Shown: positions 16,483-24,699 of the stretch, one piece after another
Numbering within the stretch: the stretch's first letter is position 1
How the letters are laid out: every line of letters starts with the position of its first letter
Assembly (NCBI GenBank): GCA_020161265.1
Contig: JAIUOC010000008.1
Span: 124,001-188,000 of the forward strand
Reading direction: 5' to 3'
DNA length: 64,000 nt
DNA from: Chloroflexota bacterium
Lineage (GTDB): Bacteria; Chloroflexota; Chloroflexia; Chloroflexales; Herpetosiphonaceae
The notes under the pieces: generated by a model
The model's input: the letters and a program-made list of their open reading frames with translations, nothing else
Told to the model about the DNA's origin: nothing
Database searches by the model: none
Made by a program: the position numbers and the translations under genes

Positions 16483-17736
16483 ATGGCTTACACCATCCTG
16501 AGCATTGCCTCAACCTCGTTTTTTGCAGATTACGGCGCACACGTGCGGATTTGGGAAGAAACTCGCGCCCTGCAAAAATTGGGTCATCGCATTGTTATTG
16601 CAACCTATCATAATGGCGATAATATGCCAGGCTTTGAAATTCGCCGCTCATGGGACGTTCCATGGGTTAAGCGCACGATGGTCGGGGCTTCGCATCATAA
16701 AATGTATTTGGATGTGGCACTTTCGTGGCGAGCTTTACGGGTTGCCATGGAAATCAAGCCCGATTTGATCCATGCTCATATTCACGAATCGGCTTTGATT
16801 GGTAGTGTGCTTTCGCGCATGTTCAAGGTTCCGCTGGTGTTCGATTATCAAGGCAGCCTCACTGCCGAGATGCTTGATCACGGCTTTCTTAAACGCGATG
16901 GCATGTTTTATAAACCATTCCATTGGCTCGAAAATAAAATTAATCGCACCGCCGATGCTGTTTTAACCAGCTCCTTCAACGCCGCCAATATGCTCCGCGA
17001 TGATTGGAAGTTTCCAGCGGAACGGCTTTACACTGTGCCAGATAGCGTTAACACCGATCGCTTCAGACCCTTCGATGGCTCGGCTGAATGGCATGCTGAG
17101 CGTGAACGCATTCGCAGCGAGTTGGGAATTCCGTCAGGCCGCAAAATTGTGGCCTATTTGGGTTTGTTGGCAGCCTATCAGGGCACAAACGTGTTGCTCG
17201 AAGCCGCCCAGATTATTCGCCAGCAGCGCGATGACGTGCATTTCTTGATTATGGGCTATCCTGATGTGCGCTCGTATTTGGCATTGGCCGAATCGCTGGG
17301 CGTTGCTGATATCGTGACCATGCCAGGTCGCATTTTATACAAAGATGCCCATGCCTACTTGGCCTTAGGCGATGTGGCGGTTGCTCCCAAAATGTCGGCA
17401 ACTGAAGGCGCTGGCAAAATTCCCAATTATATGGCGGTTGGTTTGCCTGTGATCACGTTTGATACGCCAGTCAGCCATGAAATTTTGGGCGACGCTGGGG
17501 TTTATGCCAAGTTTGGCGATGCCCAATCGCTAGCCGACGAAATTCTAGGTTTGATCGATAACCCCGAGCGACGGCATAATTTGGCGCAAACTGTACGCAC
17601 TCGTGCGGTCAACGAACACTCTTGGGAGCTAGCTGCCCGCCAGATCGAAGCAATTTATGAGCGAGTATTGGCTAAACGGGCAGGCAATCCGCTACCTGAA
17701 TTTCCGACGAGCTTGCAACGCGAACAAGGCTCATAA
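16483..17736 (+). CDS. Glycosyltransferase, GT4 family (GT-B fold)
   Basis: The 417-residue protein has the GT-B layout: an N-terminal acceptor domain (DYGAHVRIWEETRALQKLGH, typical of the glycine-containing loop of GT4 enzymes), PDLIHAHIHESALIG near residue 95, VPDSVNTDRFRP near 185, and a C-terminal nucleotide-sugar site with the E-x7-E element (SATEGAGKIPNYMAVGLPVI). It transfers an activated sugar to an unknown acceptor, possibly lipid or polysaccharide. 'aaaggag' is 8 bases before ATG 16483. There is no signal peptide. It stands alone behind the glmU-prs terminator. Confidence 0.88.
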   Translation: MAYTILSIASTSFFADYGAHVRIWEETRALQKLGHRIVIATYHNGDNMPGFEIRRSWDVPWVKRTMVGASHHKMYLDVALSWRALRVAMEIKPDLIHAHIHESALIGSVLSRMFKVPLVFDYQGSLTAEMLDHGFLKRDGMFYKPFHWLENKINRTADAVLTSSFNAANMLRDDWKFPAERLYTVPDSVNTDRFRPFDGSAEWHAERERIRSELGIPSGRKIVAYLGLLAAYQGTNVLLEAAQIIRQQRDDVHFLIMGYPDVRSYLALAESLGVADIVTMPGRILYKDAHAYLALGDVAVAPKMSATEGAGKIPNYMAVGLPVITFDTPVSHEILGDAGVYAKFGDAQSLADEILGLIDNPERRHNLAQTVRTRAVNEHSWELAARQIEAIYERVLAKRAGNPLPEFPTSLQREQGS

Positions 17737-17757
17737 CATATCCTACAACTATAATTG

Positions 17758-17959
17758 ATCCACGAAGAACGCGAAGCGCACGAAGGTTAGGGTTTTTAGC
17801 CACAGATTGGCACAGATTGACCCAGATTATTTTCCTATAGCCCAACGCCTATAGCCCTAATCTCTCTGCGCCTCTGCGTTAAATTTCCGATCCCCAATCC
17901 CTAACAACCGATCTCCATGCCCTAAGTTCTTCATCCCTCATCCCTCATCCCTCATCCTT
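17758..17959. repeat. Intergenic repeat cluster: 'cacgaag' element plus CATCCCT heptamers
   Basis: Between two convergent genes: a copy of the dispersed element beginning 'gatccacgaagaacgcg' (17758-17790), then 'cacagattggcacagattg' style repeats (17801-17830), 'ctctgcgcctctgcg' (17862-17878), and finally three perfect CATCCCT heptamers plus one CATCCTT in tandem (17932-17959). No gene is seen in the stretch. Confidence 0.8.
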
Positions 17960-17963
17960 CAAA

Positions 17964-19220
17964 CTAATTAACCCGTGCCAAAAAATCTAAGGTTATGCGA
18001 TACAGCTCATCAAGCTCTGGCGAAGGCTCGACCGCCCGCAGATAATGTGACATGCCATCGAAAAAATAACTTTCAACCTCAATGCCCAAGCCCCGCCATT
18101 GCTCAGCCAAAAATTCTGATTGACTGGCGGGCACAACTTCATCATTCCGACTGTGCATCAACAAAATCGGCGGCAAATCGGCGCGAGGGTGTAGTTGAGC
18201 CGAATAGCTGGCATAGCGCTGAATCTCCTCGTCGGGATAACCCAAGGCGATCAAGGCTTGATCAAGCCCAAACGGCGGCATAAATGTTCCGGCCACAAAG
18301 CTCTCGCGCATGGCAAACAAATCGCTAATTGGCCCCAACAACACTACGCCAGTAAAACCAACATCGTCTTGCAGCAGGCGCAAAACGTGGAGGCTGCTAT
18401 AACTGCCTGCCATAATCGCAATCCGGCTGCCATCAACTCCCACGAACGAGCCACCACGAGCCAATACCAGCAAGCGCTTGAGATCGGCAATATCAGTTTC
18501 GAGGTCGAGGCTGTAGGCTGGGCCAACCGCTAACACGCTATAGCCGCGCTCGGCCAAGGGAATGCTCACACTCTCCCATTCGTCGGCAGGGCCAGGGTAG
18601 ACCGCCAACATCAACGGCAACGGCTGAGTTGCCGTAATTGGTCGATAGAGCAGGGTTAATTGCTGCTCGCCGTTATTGCTCCAAACTTGCACCTGTTGGC
18701 GCAAGGCTTGGGTAGGGTAGGGCGTAGTTCGGCTAACCACGCTGGTTTGTCCAATCACGAGTTTTTCGACCGGGGCATAACTTGGGGCAATTGCCGGCAA
18801 AAGTTGTGCATGCTGCTCAGTTTGGGCCTGCTGCACATCAACATCAATCAGATAATCGCGATAACTCGGCGCAGTCACCAATAAGCGATATTGGTTAGCT
18901 GGCAAATTGCCAAGCCGATAACAGCCTTGACGATCGCTGCTCGCCCGATGTAAGCTGCCGTTACGCTCGCTGACAGCCACAATTGCCCCAACGATTGGTT
19001 GCTGCTGCGCATTGGTAATGCACCCAACAAGGCTGCGATCGGCGGTTGGCTGACTGGACATTTGGCCGTCGGCTCGCCATTGATCGAATTGATAACGTAG
19101 GGTATTGCGAATTGGCCAGATTGTTACGTTATCAGTGGTGAGCAACCACACCAAACCAATTGCCAAAAGGCCAACCATAATTCCTAGAATTTTGCGCCAA
19201 GAACGCTTGAACCATTGCAT
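17964..19220 (-). CDS. Membrane-anchored alpha/beta hydrolase with carboxypeptidase-regulatory-like domain
   Basis: The protein has 418 residues from ATG 19220 ('aaaggag' 6 bases before; the frame is open 22 codons upstream). One N-terminal helix (about residues 9-28) anchors or exports it. Then comes a beta-sandwich with the CarboxypepD_reg pattern (GCITNAQQQPIVGAIVAV, then CYRLGNLPANQYRLLVTAP). The C-terminal half is a dienelactone-hydrolase/S9-peptidase-like alpha/beta hydrolase with the nucleophile in MAGSYSSLH, the acid in MHSRNDEVVPASQ and the His in DGMSHYLRA. It probably acts outside the cytoplasm on esters or peptides; the substrate is unknown. Confidence 0.78.
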   Translation of the reverse strand: MQWFKRSWRKILGIMVGLLAIGLVWLLTTDNVTIWPIRNTLRYQFDQWRADGQMSSQPTADRSLVGCITNAQQQPIVGAIVAVSERNGSLHRASSDRQGCYRLGNLPANQYRLLVTAPSYRDYLIDVDVQQAQTEQHAQLLPAIAPSYAPVEKLVIGQTSVVSRTTPYPTQALRQQVQVWSNNGEQQLTLLYRPITATQPLPLMLAVYPGPADEWESVSIPLAERGYSVLAVGPAYSLDLETDIADLKRLLVLARGGSFVGVDGSRIAIMAGSYSSLHVLRLLQDDVGFTGVVLLGPISDLFAMRESFVAGTFMPPFGLDQALIALGYPDEEIQRYASYSAQLHPRADLPPILLMHSRNDEVVPASQSEFLAEQWRGLGIEVESYFFDGMSHYLRAVEPSPELDELYRITLDFLARVN

Positions 19221-19323
19221 AACGTGCTCCTTTTGCAATTGAGTATGGCTTAATTTTGCTGGCTCAACCAGTTTGGATGCTGGCAATTACTGTACAACTA
19301 GGCTGTTAAGTGCTGCATGCGGC

Positions 19324-19351
19324 TTGGCAAGCGCCAAAAGTAACGCATAAT
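19324..19351 (+). promoter_or_regulatory. Promoter of the polytopic membrane protein gene
   Basis: TTGGCA (19324-19329), 16-base spacer, CATAAT (19346-19351), about 50 bases before ATG 19400. Confidence 0.5.
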
Positions 19352-19399
19352 AGCACTATTCGGCGCAAGAAATCTAGCTAGGCCAAGGGAGAAAAGTCG

Positions 19400-20848
19400 A
19401 TGGTCGAGGCACATTTATTTGGGTTTGGCGGAGCACTCTGGTTAGCGTTGTTTATCGCCACCCGCACGCCCCAACGCTCATGGCTATTTTGGGCCAGCAT
19501 TATCAGCCTATTCGGCTTGATGGGCTTTTTTGGCTCAGGTGTGCTGGGCGGCGAAGGGCTGAATCTTGAGCAACTGGTCAGTTTAGAACGCGGGTTTTGG
19601 TGGAGTTCGGTACTGCCAATTACTGCTTGGCTGATCGTATGTAGCCTGATTCACCAAACCTTGCAACCGAGTATTGCCACGATCACCAAACCTGAACGTT
19701 GGTTGGTCGGCGTTATTGGATTAATCTTAATTGGCTTGGGTAGTTTCAGCAATTGGTTGTTGAATTATGCCGATCCAGTGCTGCTTGCCAGTGGTAGCCA
19801 AATTATTGGTACAGGCCCAGCCTACCCAATCTATAGTGCCTATGTGATGGGCTGTGTCAGCGTGGCGATCTGGCATTTGGTGGCAAGTTGGCGCATCGCC
19901 GAAACCGCCATGGCACGGCGCAGTTTGGCCAGTTTGGTATTGGGAGCTTTAGGGTTCTTAATTGGCACAAGCAGTTTGTTGGCCCGCTTGATCAGCACGG
20001 GCACATGGCCACTTTTCTATGGGTATATGCCGATTTTTGCTGGCTTGTTGATTACAGGTTTTGGGTTGGTGCGATTTGGCTTATTGCTGCAAGGCCAGAA
20101 TGTGCTGCGCGATTTGATTTATAGCTTTTGCGAAATTAGCATCCTCGCCTTAATCTACTTAATTAGCGTAAATATTTTAGATCTGCTGCGACCCAGCCAA
20201 TTGGCCTTGCTTTTGGCGTGTGTGATTATCAGCCACACTGGGTTAGATCGTGGGCGACGCTGGCTTGATCGCTTGTTCTTTTCGCGAGCTGAACAAGAGG
20301 CGCGTAGCCAATCGCGCGAATTTGCGCTTGCCTTGGCCTCAACTCCAACCCCAACCCCAGCTCCAGTAATTGTTGATGCGAAGCCCGATAAAGCTTGGAA
20401 CGATGCAGTGCGACGGGCGATCAGTGGCTTGAAAAATCCAGTTCAATTAGCCCAAAATCCCTTACTGAGTAGCGCTTTAGTCAGCAATATTGTGCAAAGT
20501 AAAGCCCTAGAAGATAATCGGCTGAATCGCAGTGCGATTGCCCGCGAACTGCTGTTGCAAGCAATCGAGCAACTGCGACCTGATGCCAGCCAAGCCTTGG
20601 GCAGTGGCGATGCTTGGCGTTGGTACAATGTGCTGTATCTACCCTATGTGCGCGAAATCAACCGCAAAACTGCGATCGATTGGCTGCGGCGCGGCCTTAG
20701 TGATCCATTAATTGATGCGAGTGTGTTAAGTTGGTTGGCTGATATTGATGAAGATACCTTTTATAAGTGGCAACGCCGCGCCTCAGATTTGATCGCGGCT
20801 CAATTGTGGGAGCAACAGTTGAAATTATTGCAAGCAATAGTTGGGTAA
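19400..20848 (+). CDS. Large polytopic membrane protein with cytoplasmic C-terminal domain
   Basis: The 482-residue protein has about eight hydrophobic helices over residues 1-275, in the style of the membrane sensor halves of histidine kinases (7TM/MASE-like). An alpha-helical cytoplasmic region of about 200 residues follows. That region lacks H-box or ATP-binding motifs. Instead it contains ARELLLQAIEQLRPDASQA and WYNVLYLPYVREINRKTAID. A proline/threonine linker (STPTPTPAPVIV) joins the parts. It could be a signalling protein working through protein contacts. No family is recognised; 'aagggag' precedes the ATG. Confidence 0.65.
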   Translation: MVEAHLFGFGGALWLALFIATRTPQRSWLFWASIISLFGLMGFFGSGVLGGEGLNLEQLVSLERGFWWSSVLPITAWLIVCSLIHQTLQPSIATITKPERWLVGVIGLILIGLGSFSNWLLNYADPVLLASGSQIIGTGPAYPIYSAYVMGCVSVAIWHLVASWRIAETAMARRSLASLVLGALGFLIGTSSLLARLISTGTWPLFYGYMPIFAGLLITGFGLVRFGLLLQGQNVLRDLIYSFCEISILALIYLISVNILDLLRPSQLALLLACVIISHTGLDRGRRWLDRLFFSRAEQEARSQSREFALALASTPTPTPAPVIVDAKPDKAWNDAVRRAISGLKNPVQLAQNPLLSSALVSNIVQSKALEDNRLNRSAIARELLLQAIEQLRPDASQALGSGDAWRWYNVLYLPYVREINRKTAIDWLRRGLSDPLIDASVLSWLADIDEDTFYKWQRRASDLIAAQLWEQQLKLLQAIVG

Positions 20849-20910
20849 GGATTGTGATTGAATGAGGGGGTATGGATTTTCGATTTTATCGTGTTTCTCC
20901 TCCCTTCCGT

Positions 20911-20952
20911 CCCTCCGCTGGAGGGAAACGCAGGGTGTTTTCATCCCCCTGC
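20911..20952. repeat. Double-hairpin intergenic element
   Basis: CCCTCC-gct-GGAGGG (20911-20925) is followed by GCAGGG (20930-20935) pairing with CCCTGC (20947-20952). The C/G-rich block 'cccccttgcaccccc'-like sequence around it is unlike the AT-rich surroundings. The rest of the gap to 21077 shows no gene. Confidence 0.6.
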
Positions 20953-21077
20953 ACCCCCTAAAGTTCAATTTGAGGATTATAGACGTGTAATAGATCAAGC
21001 AATAATATGCTTAATTATTGAGAATACAAAAATCTCTACTATTCAATCATGATATTGGGCTATGACTAATATTCAGA

Positions 21078-21887
21078 TTAATGTTGAAGCATGTTACGAA
21101 CTTCATCCATCGTATATGGCTCTTTGCGCATATGAATAACAGCATGACAATTCGGGCATACAGGGCGCAAATCATCAATGGGATCAATTTCGTAGTTTTC
21201 GCCAATACTAGCCAGCGGCTTAAGATGATGGATATGGATAAAACCTTTTGCTAATTCGCCATAGGCTTTGGCAAAATCAAAATTGCAAATAACACAAGTT
21301 GACCCATAGTGCTCAATACAACGTTGACGGGCTTCGGGATTTCGCTCATAACGAGTTACTAATGATTGATATTCTGCCCCCTCAATGAAAATCTCTGGAC
21401 TTGCTATTGGTTGATGAGCTTGTGTTGCTGGTAAGTCAAACAAATTTCCTTGGATTGCAGTTGACCAATCTTCTTCGACAGTAGATACATTTTGTATAGG
21501 TTGTTTTCGTAGATCTAGGATAAGGCGTTCAGGATTTGATTGTATCCAAGGGTCAATAATCGAATTAAATTCTTCAATCCATTGGTGAGAATACACCTCA
21601 TGTCGCATTGTAGATACAATCATAATTTCATCATTTTGCACAATTTTTCTATTATCTGGCAAATCTGGGGTATTCCATCCTTGTACAATCACTATTGTAT
21701 CATCCTTAAATAGATATCTTTCTTTTTTATACCCTTTTTCTTTAAATATGATTCGAATATAATTATTTATTTCTTTAGTGTAAACATAATTAACTAATAT
21801 TTTCTGATATCCATCATTCCTAAGTGCTAGGTCATCTTTGGGATAAACATAAATAGTTGCTTGATCAACTCTTTGAGGAATAGTCAT
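21078..21887 (-). CDS. HNH endonuclease
   Basis: The protein has 269 residues from ATG 21887 ('aggag' 9 bases before). The C-terminal 80 residues are an HNH nuclease: CVICNFDFAKAYG, then the metal-binding core GFIHIHHLKPL, then LRPVCPNCHAVIHM. The two CxxC pairs should bind a structural zinc and the HIHH stretch the catalytic metal. The N-terminal 180 residues are AT-rich and of unknown fold, probably a specificity domain. McrA-like and ScoMcrA-like restriction enzymes share this build, with the HNH at the end. No methylase is adjacent. It is flanked by repeat elements on both sides and uses more AT-rich codons than the neighbours, so horizontal acquisition is likely. Confidence 0.82.
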   Translation of the reverse strand: MTIPQRVDQATIYVYPKDDLALRNDGYQKILVNYVYTKEINNYIRIIFKEKGYKKERYLFKDDTIVIVQGWNTPDLPDNRKIVQNDEIMIVSTMRHEVYSHQWIEEFNSIIDPWIQSNPERLILDLRKQPIQNVSTVEEDWSTAIQGNLFDLPATQAHQPIASPEIFIEGAEYQSLVTRYERNPEARQRCIEHYGSTCVICNFDFAKAYGELAKGFIHIHHLKPLASIGENYEIDPIDDLRPVCPNCHAVIHMRKEPYTMDEVRNMLQH

Positions 21888-21935
21888 ATAAAACAACTCC
21901 TACAATCAGGACTGAGGATATTACTTAAACTAAAT

Positions 21936-21990
21936 AGAGCATAGAACCAAGCATAATCTATGCTCTATGTTCTATGCTCTATGCTCTTCG
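21936..21990. repeat. Inverted and direct repeats of a 'tatgctc' unit
   Basis: AGAGCATAGAAC (21936-21947) and GTTCTATGCTCT (21969-21980) are a perfect 12-bp inverted pair around a 21-base loop. The right side also carries the direct repeat 'ctatgctctatg' units, so several alternative hairpins are possible. It fills the gap between the HNH gene and the end of rel. Confidence 0.7.
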
Positions 21991-21991
21991 G

Positions 21992-24247
21992 CTAGCCAAT
22001 CATTGTGCCAGCGACCGTATTTTCGCGGCGAGCCTCGATGACATCCTTGACGCGATTGAGTTTATCCAAAATGCGACTAAGTTGATCGATGCTCTCAATG
22101 CGGATGGTGGCAAGCAAGGTGGCGCGGCCATGATGTTTATTATCCAATTGCTGTACGGCTTGAATGTTGATATTGCCATCAGCGATTGCATTGGTCACAT
22201 CACGCCAAAGCCCGACCCGATCCCATGCTTCGATGCGAATTGGTACAGGATAGGATTGTTTTTCGGTTGTCCCACCCCAATCAACATCGATCAAACGTTC
22301 GCGGTTGCGTTCATGTAAAACGTTATGGCAATCCATGCGGTGAACAGTGATGCCATGGCCACGAGTGGTATAGCCAATCACGGCCTCAGGATAAACCGGA
22401 TTGCAGCAGTGGGCGATGCGAGTATAAACATCGGTTTCGCCGCGCACGATAATTGTGCCTGGTTTGACTGGCTTGGAAGGCGGTGCGATTGTGGGAATTG
22501 CCGCCAATGGCTCTTCCTCAGCACCTTTATCGCTGATGACACGCTGAATTGCTTGGCGTGGCGAAAGATCGCCATTGCCAATCGCTGCCAGAAAATCCTC
22601 GCTATTTTTCATGGCATTGGCGCGAATCAACTCTTCCATGGTTGGGCGTACACCCAAACGTTTGAGTTCTTTATCAATTAATTCGCGGCCCGCCGAAATA
22701 TTGACATCGTTTTCTTGGCGACGGAACCAGCGCTTGATATGGGTGCGTGCACCATTCGATTTAACATATTCCAGCCAGTCGCGCGAGGGGCCGCGCGGCA
22801 CTTTGCTGGTCACAACATCAACAATTTCGCCATGTTGCAGTTGATAATACAGCGGCACTGGTTTGTTGTTGACCCGCGCCCCAATACAGCGATTGCCAAC
22901 CTCGGAGTGAATCCGATAGGCAAAATCGATCGGGGTCGAGCCTTTGGGCAGATCGATGATTTTGCCCTTGGGAGTGAGCACAAATACCTGATCGCGCAGC
23001 ACATCTTCCTTGACCGTCTCGAAAAACTCGGTCGGATCAAGGTCGCGCTGGCCGTTGATTGCTGAGCGCAGCCAAGCTAATTTGGTTTCAAACGATTGAT
23101 CGTGTTTGTTGCCAAAGCCTTCTTTATAGCGCCAATGGGCGGCAATCCCATATTCAGAAACTTCGTGCATCTCGTAGGTGCGAATTTGCACTTCACATGG
23201 CTGCTCACCTGGAATCACCACAGTTGTATGCAGCGAACGATACATGCTCTCCTTGGGAACAGCAATATAATCGTCGAATTCGCTCATAATTGGAATCCAA
23301 GTTGAGTGCACTAAACCCAACACACGATAACATTCATCAACGCTATTGACCATAACCCGCACTGCCAATTGATCATAAATTTGATCAAGGCTTACGCTCT
23401 TGCGCTCCATTTTGCGGGCAATTGAATAGATGTGTTTCGGGCGGCCTGTTACTTCAGCTTTAATATTATCGCGGTCGAGAATCTGCTTGAGGCGGGCAAT
23501 GACCCGTTGCACGATCCGCTCACGGGTTTCGCGGCGCAAGTTGAGCTGACGGCCAATTTCGCTATACTTGTCGGGGTTGATATAGCGAAACGAAAGGTCT
23601 TCTAGCTCCCACTTGAACTGCCAAATCCCAAGGCGATGGGCGAGTGGTGCATAAACTTCGAGGGTTTCGCGGGCGATGCGTTGTTGTTTATCGGGGCGCA
23701 TTGCGCCAAGCGTGCGCATATTGTGCAAGCGGTCGGCCAGCTTGATCAGCACCACGCGCGGGTCATCGGCCATCGCAATAAACATCTTGCGATAGGTGAT
23801 CGCTTGGGCTTCTTCGATGCTTTTGGCTTCCAGCTTGCTCAGTTTGGTCACGCCATCGACGATATGGGCGACTTCGCGGCCAAAATCGGCGCGAATTTGC
23901 TCCAAAGTAATCGGCGTATCTTCAACTACATCGTGCAACAGTGCGGCGGCGACCGATTCGGGGTCGAGCTTCATATCGACCAAAATATGGGCCACTTGCA
24001 CCGGATGCAGAAAATAAGGCTCCCCCGATTTACGAATTTGGGGAGCATGGGCGACCTTGGCTACATCCCAGGCTCGCTCGATTAATTGAAATTCATCAAG
24101 CGGCCAGTAGGTACGCATGCGGCTGATCAGCGCTTCGCTTTCATGAACTGGCGGTGGACTAGCGGGAGTTGGCACGGTGTGTTTTGGGCTCTCGCTATGG
24201 GTAGCATCATCATTATAAGAACTAGGCATATGGGGTGCGAGGTCCAT
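21992..24247 (-). CDS. rel: Bifunctional (p)ppGpp synthetase/hydrolase, Rel family
   Basis: The protein has 751 residues from ATG 24247. That start has 'gaggg' 5 bases before it; the frame is open 30 codons upstream, but a promoter lies inside that extension. Domain order is the long RelA/SpoT type. The HD hydrolase comes first (AALLHDVVEDTP near residue 105, LIKLADRLHNMRTL near 160). The synthetase follows (YDQLAVRVMVNSVDECYRVLG and GIAAHWRYKEG), then TGS (VFVLTPKGKIIDLPKGSTP), a helical/zinc-finger region (RIAHCCNPVYPE) and a C-terminal ACT domain. The intact HD motif indicates both synthesis and hydrolysis of the stringent-response alarmone. The N-terminal 50 residues are Ser/Pro-rich and unconserved. 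gltB is divergently transcribed. Confidence 0.95.
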   Translation of the reverse strand: MDLAPHMPSSYNDDATHSESPKHTVPTPASPPPVHESEALISRMRTYWPLDEFQLIERAWDVAKVAHAPQIRKSGEPYFLHPVQVAHILVDMKLDPESVAAALLHDVVEDTPITLEQIRADFGREVAHIVDGVTKLSKLEAKSIEEAQAITYRKMFIAMADDPRVVLIKLADRLHNMRTLGAMRPDKQQRIARETLEVYAPLAHRLGIWQFKWELEDLSFRYINPDKYSEIGRQLNLRRETRERIVQRVIARLKQILDRDNIKAEVTGRPKHIYSIARKMERKSVSLDQIYDQLAVRVMVNSVDECYRVLGLVHSTWIPIMSEFDDYIAVPKESMYRSLHTTVVIPGEQPCEVQIRTYEMHEVSEYGIAAHWRYKEGFGNKHDQSFETKLAWLRSAINGQRDLDPTEFFETVKEDVLRDQVFVLTPKGKIIDLPKGSTPIDFAYRIHSEVGNRCIGARVNNKPVPLYYQLQHGEIVDVVTSKVPRGPSRDWLEYVKSNGARTHIKRWFRRQENDVNISAGRELIDKELKRLGVRPTMEELIRANAMKNSEDFLAAIGNGDLSPRQAIQRVISDKGAEEEPLAAIPTIAPPSKPVKPGTIIVRGETDVYTRIAHCCNPVYPEAVIGYTTRGHGITVHRMDCHNVLHERNRERLIDVDWGGTTEKQSYPVPIRIEAWDRVGLWRDVTNAIADGNINIQAVQQLDNKHHGRATLLATIRIESIDQLSRILDKLNRVKDVIEARRENTVAGTMIG

Positions 24248-24315
24248 AATGACCCTCGTTTCTAGCGTCATTGCGCTGTTGTGTCGCGATCCATTTTCTG
24301 CTGATTGTAGCGAAC

Positions 24316-24344
24316 AGATTAACACGCCGCTATACACATGTCAA
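24316..24344 (-). promoter_or_regulatory. rel promoter
   Basis: On the minus strand TTGACA (24344-24339), 17-base spacer, TAATCT (24321-24316). The -35 is perfect, the -10 moderate. It lies within the open frame upstream of ATG 24247 and so argues for the shorter start. Confidence 0.65.
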
Positions 24345-24398
24345 GCAAATCGTATGCCACAATGACGCGCTGTGTTATGCAGATTACCCAAACGCCAA

Positions 24399-24427
24399 TT
24401 GACACATTGCACAAATTAACATAGAAT
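24399..24427 (+). promoter_or_regulatory. gltB promoter
   Basis: TTGACA (24399-24404), 17-base spacer, TAGAAT (24422-24427): one mismatch to consensus. It predicts a start near 24434 and therefore a leader of about 266 bases. Confidence 0.75.
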
Positions 24428-24433
24428 AGCTTT

Positions 24434-24699
24434 AACTCTGATTTAACACACCTCTTGGTCTAACACATACACGTTCGCCAACTTTTGCCCAACTAAACAA
24501 ACTCAACTCGTCAACCAGACGAACTAGGTTTCCCCTCCTGCGATGATGCAGAATGCACCAATGAAGGCTCTCCCGCAGCGATGACGCTGGTGGTTTACCC
24601 AACGTTTCTTTGTGCTACCTGAAAATGCGCCATGGTATAGGGCAGCGTTGCTAACGCCGTCGCGTATTTGCCAACTCCCTGCGCGAAAGGAGACCTCGC
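24434..24699 (+). promoter_or_regulatory. Long untranslated leader of gltB
   Basis: No open frame of useful size was found here on the plus strand. The second half contains short perfect hairpins: CTGC-gatgat-GCAG (near 24539), CAGCG-atga-CGCTG (near 24577) and GCGTT-gct-AACGC (near 24644). It ends in the ribosome site 'aaaggag'. It does not match any riboswitch class I can recognise (no T-box, SAM, FMN, glycine or cobalamin signatures). A regulatory role is inferred only from length and structure. Confidence 0.4.

Noticed and set aside
20858..21052. A 64-residue reading frame after the polytopic membrane gene
   Set aside because: It runs through the double-hairpin repeat, has a biased composition and no ribosome site.
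24434..24699. A known riboswitch or T-box in the gltB leader
   Set aside because: None of the conserved cores (T-box, SAM, FMN, glycine, cobalamin, guanidine) could be found; only simple hairpins are seen.
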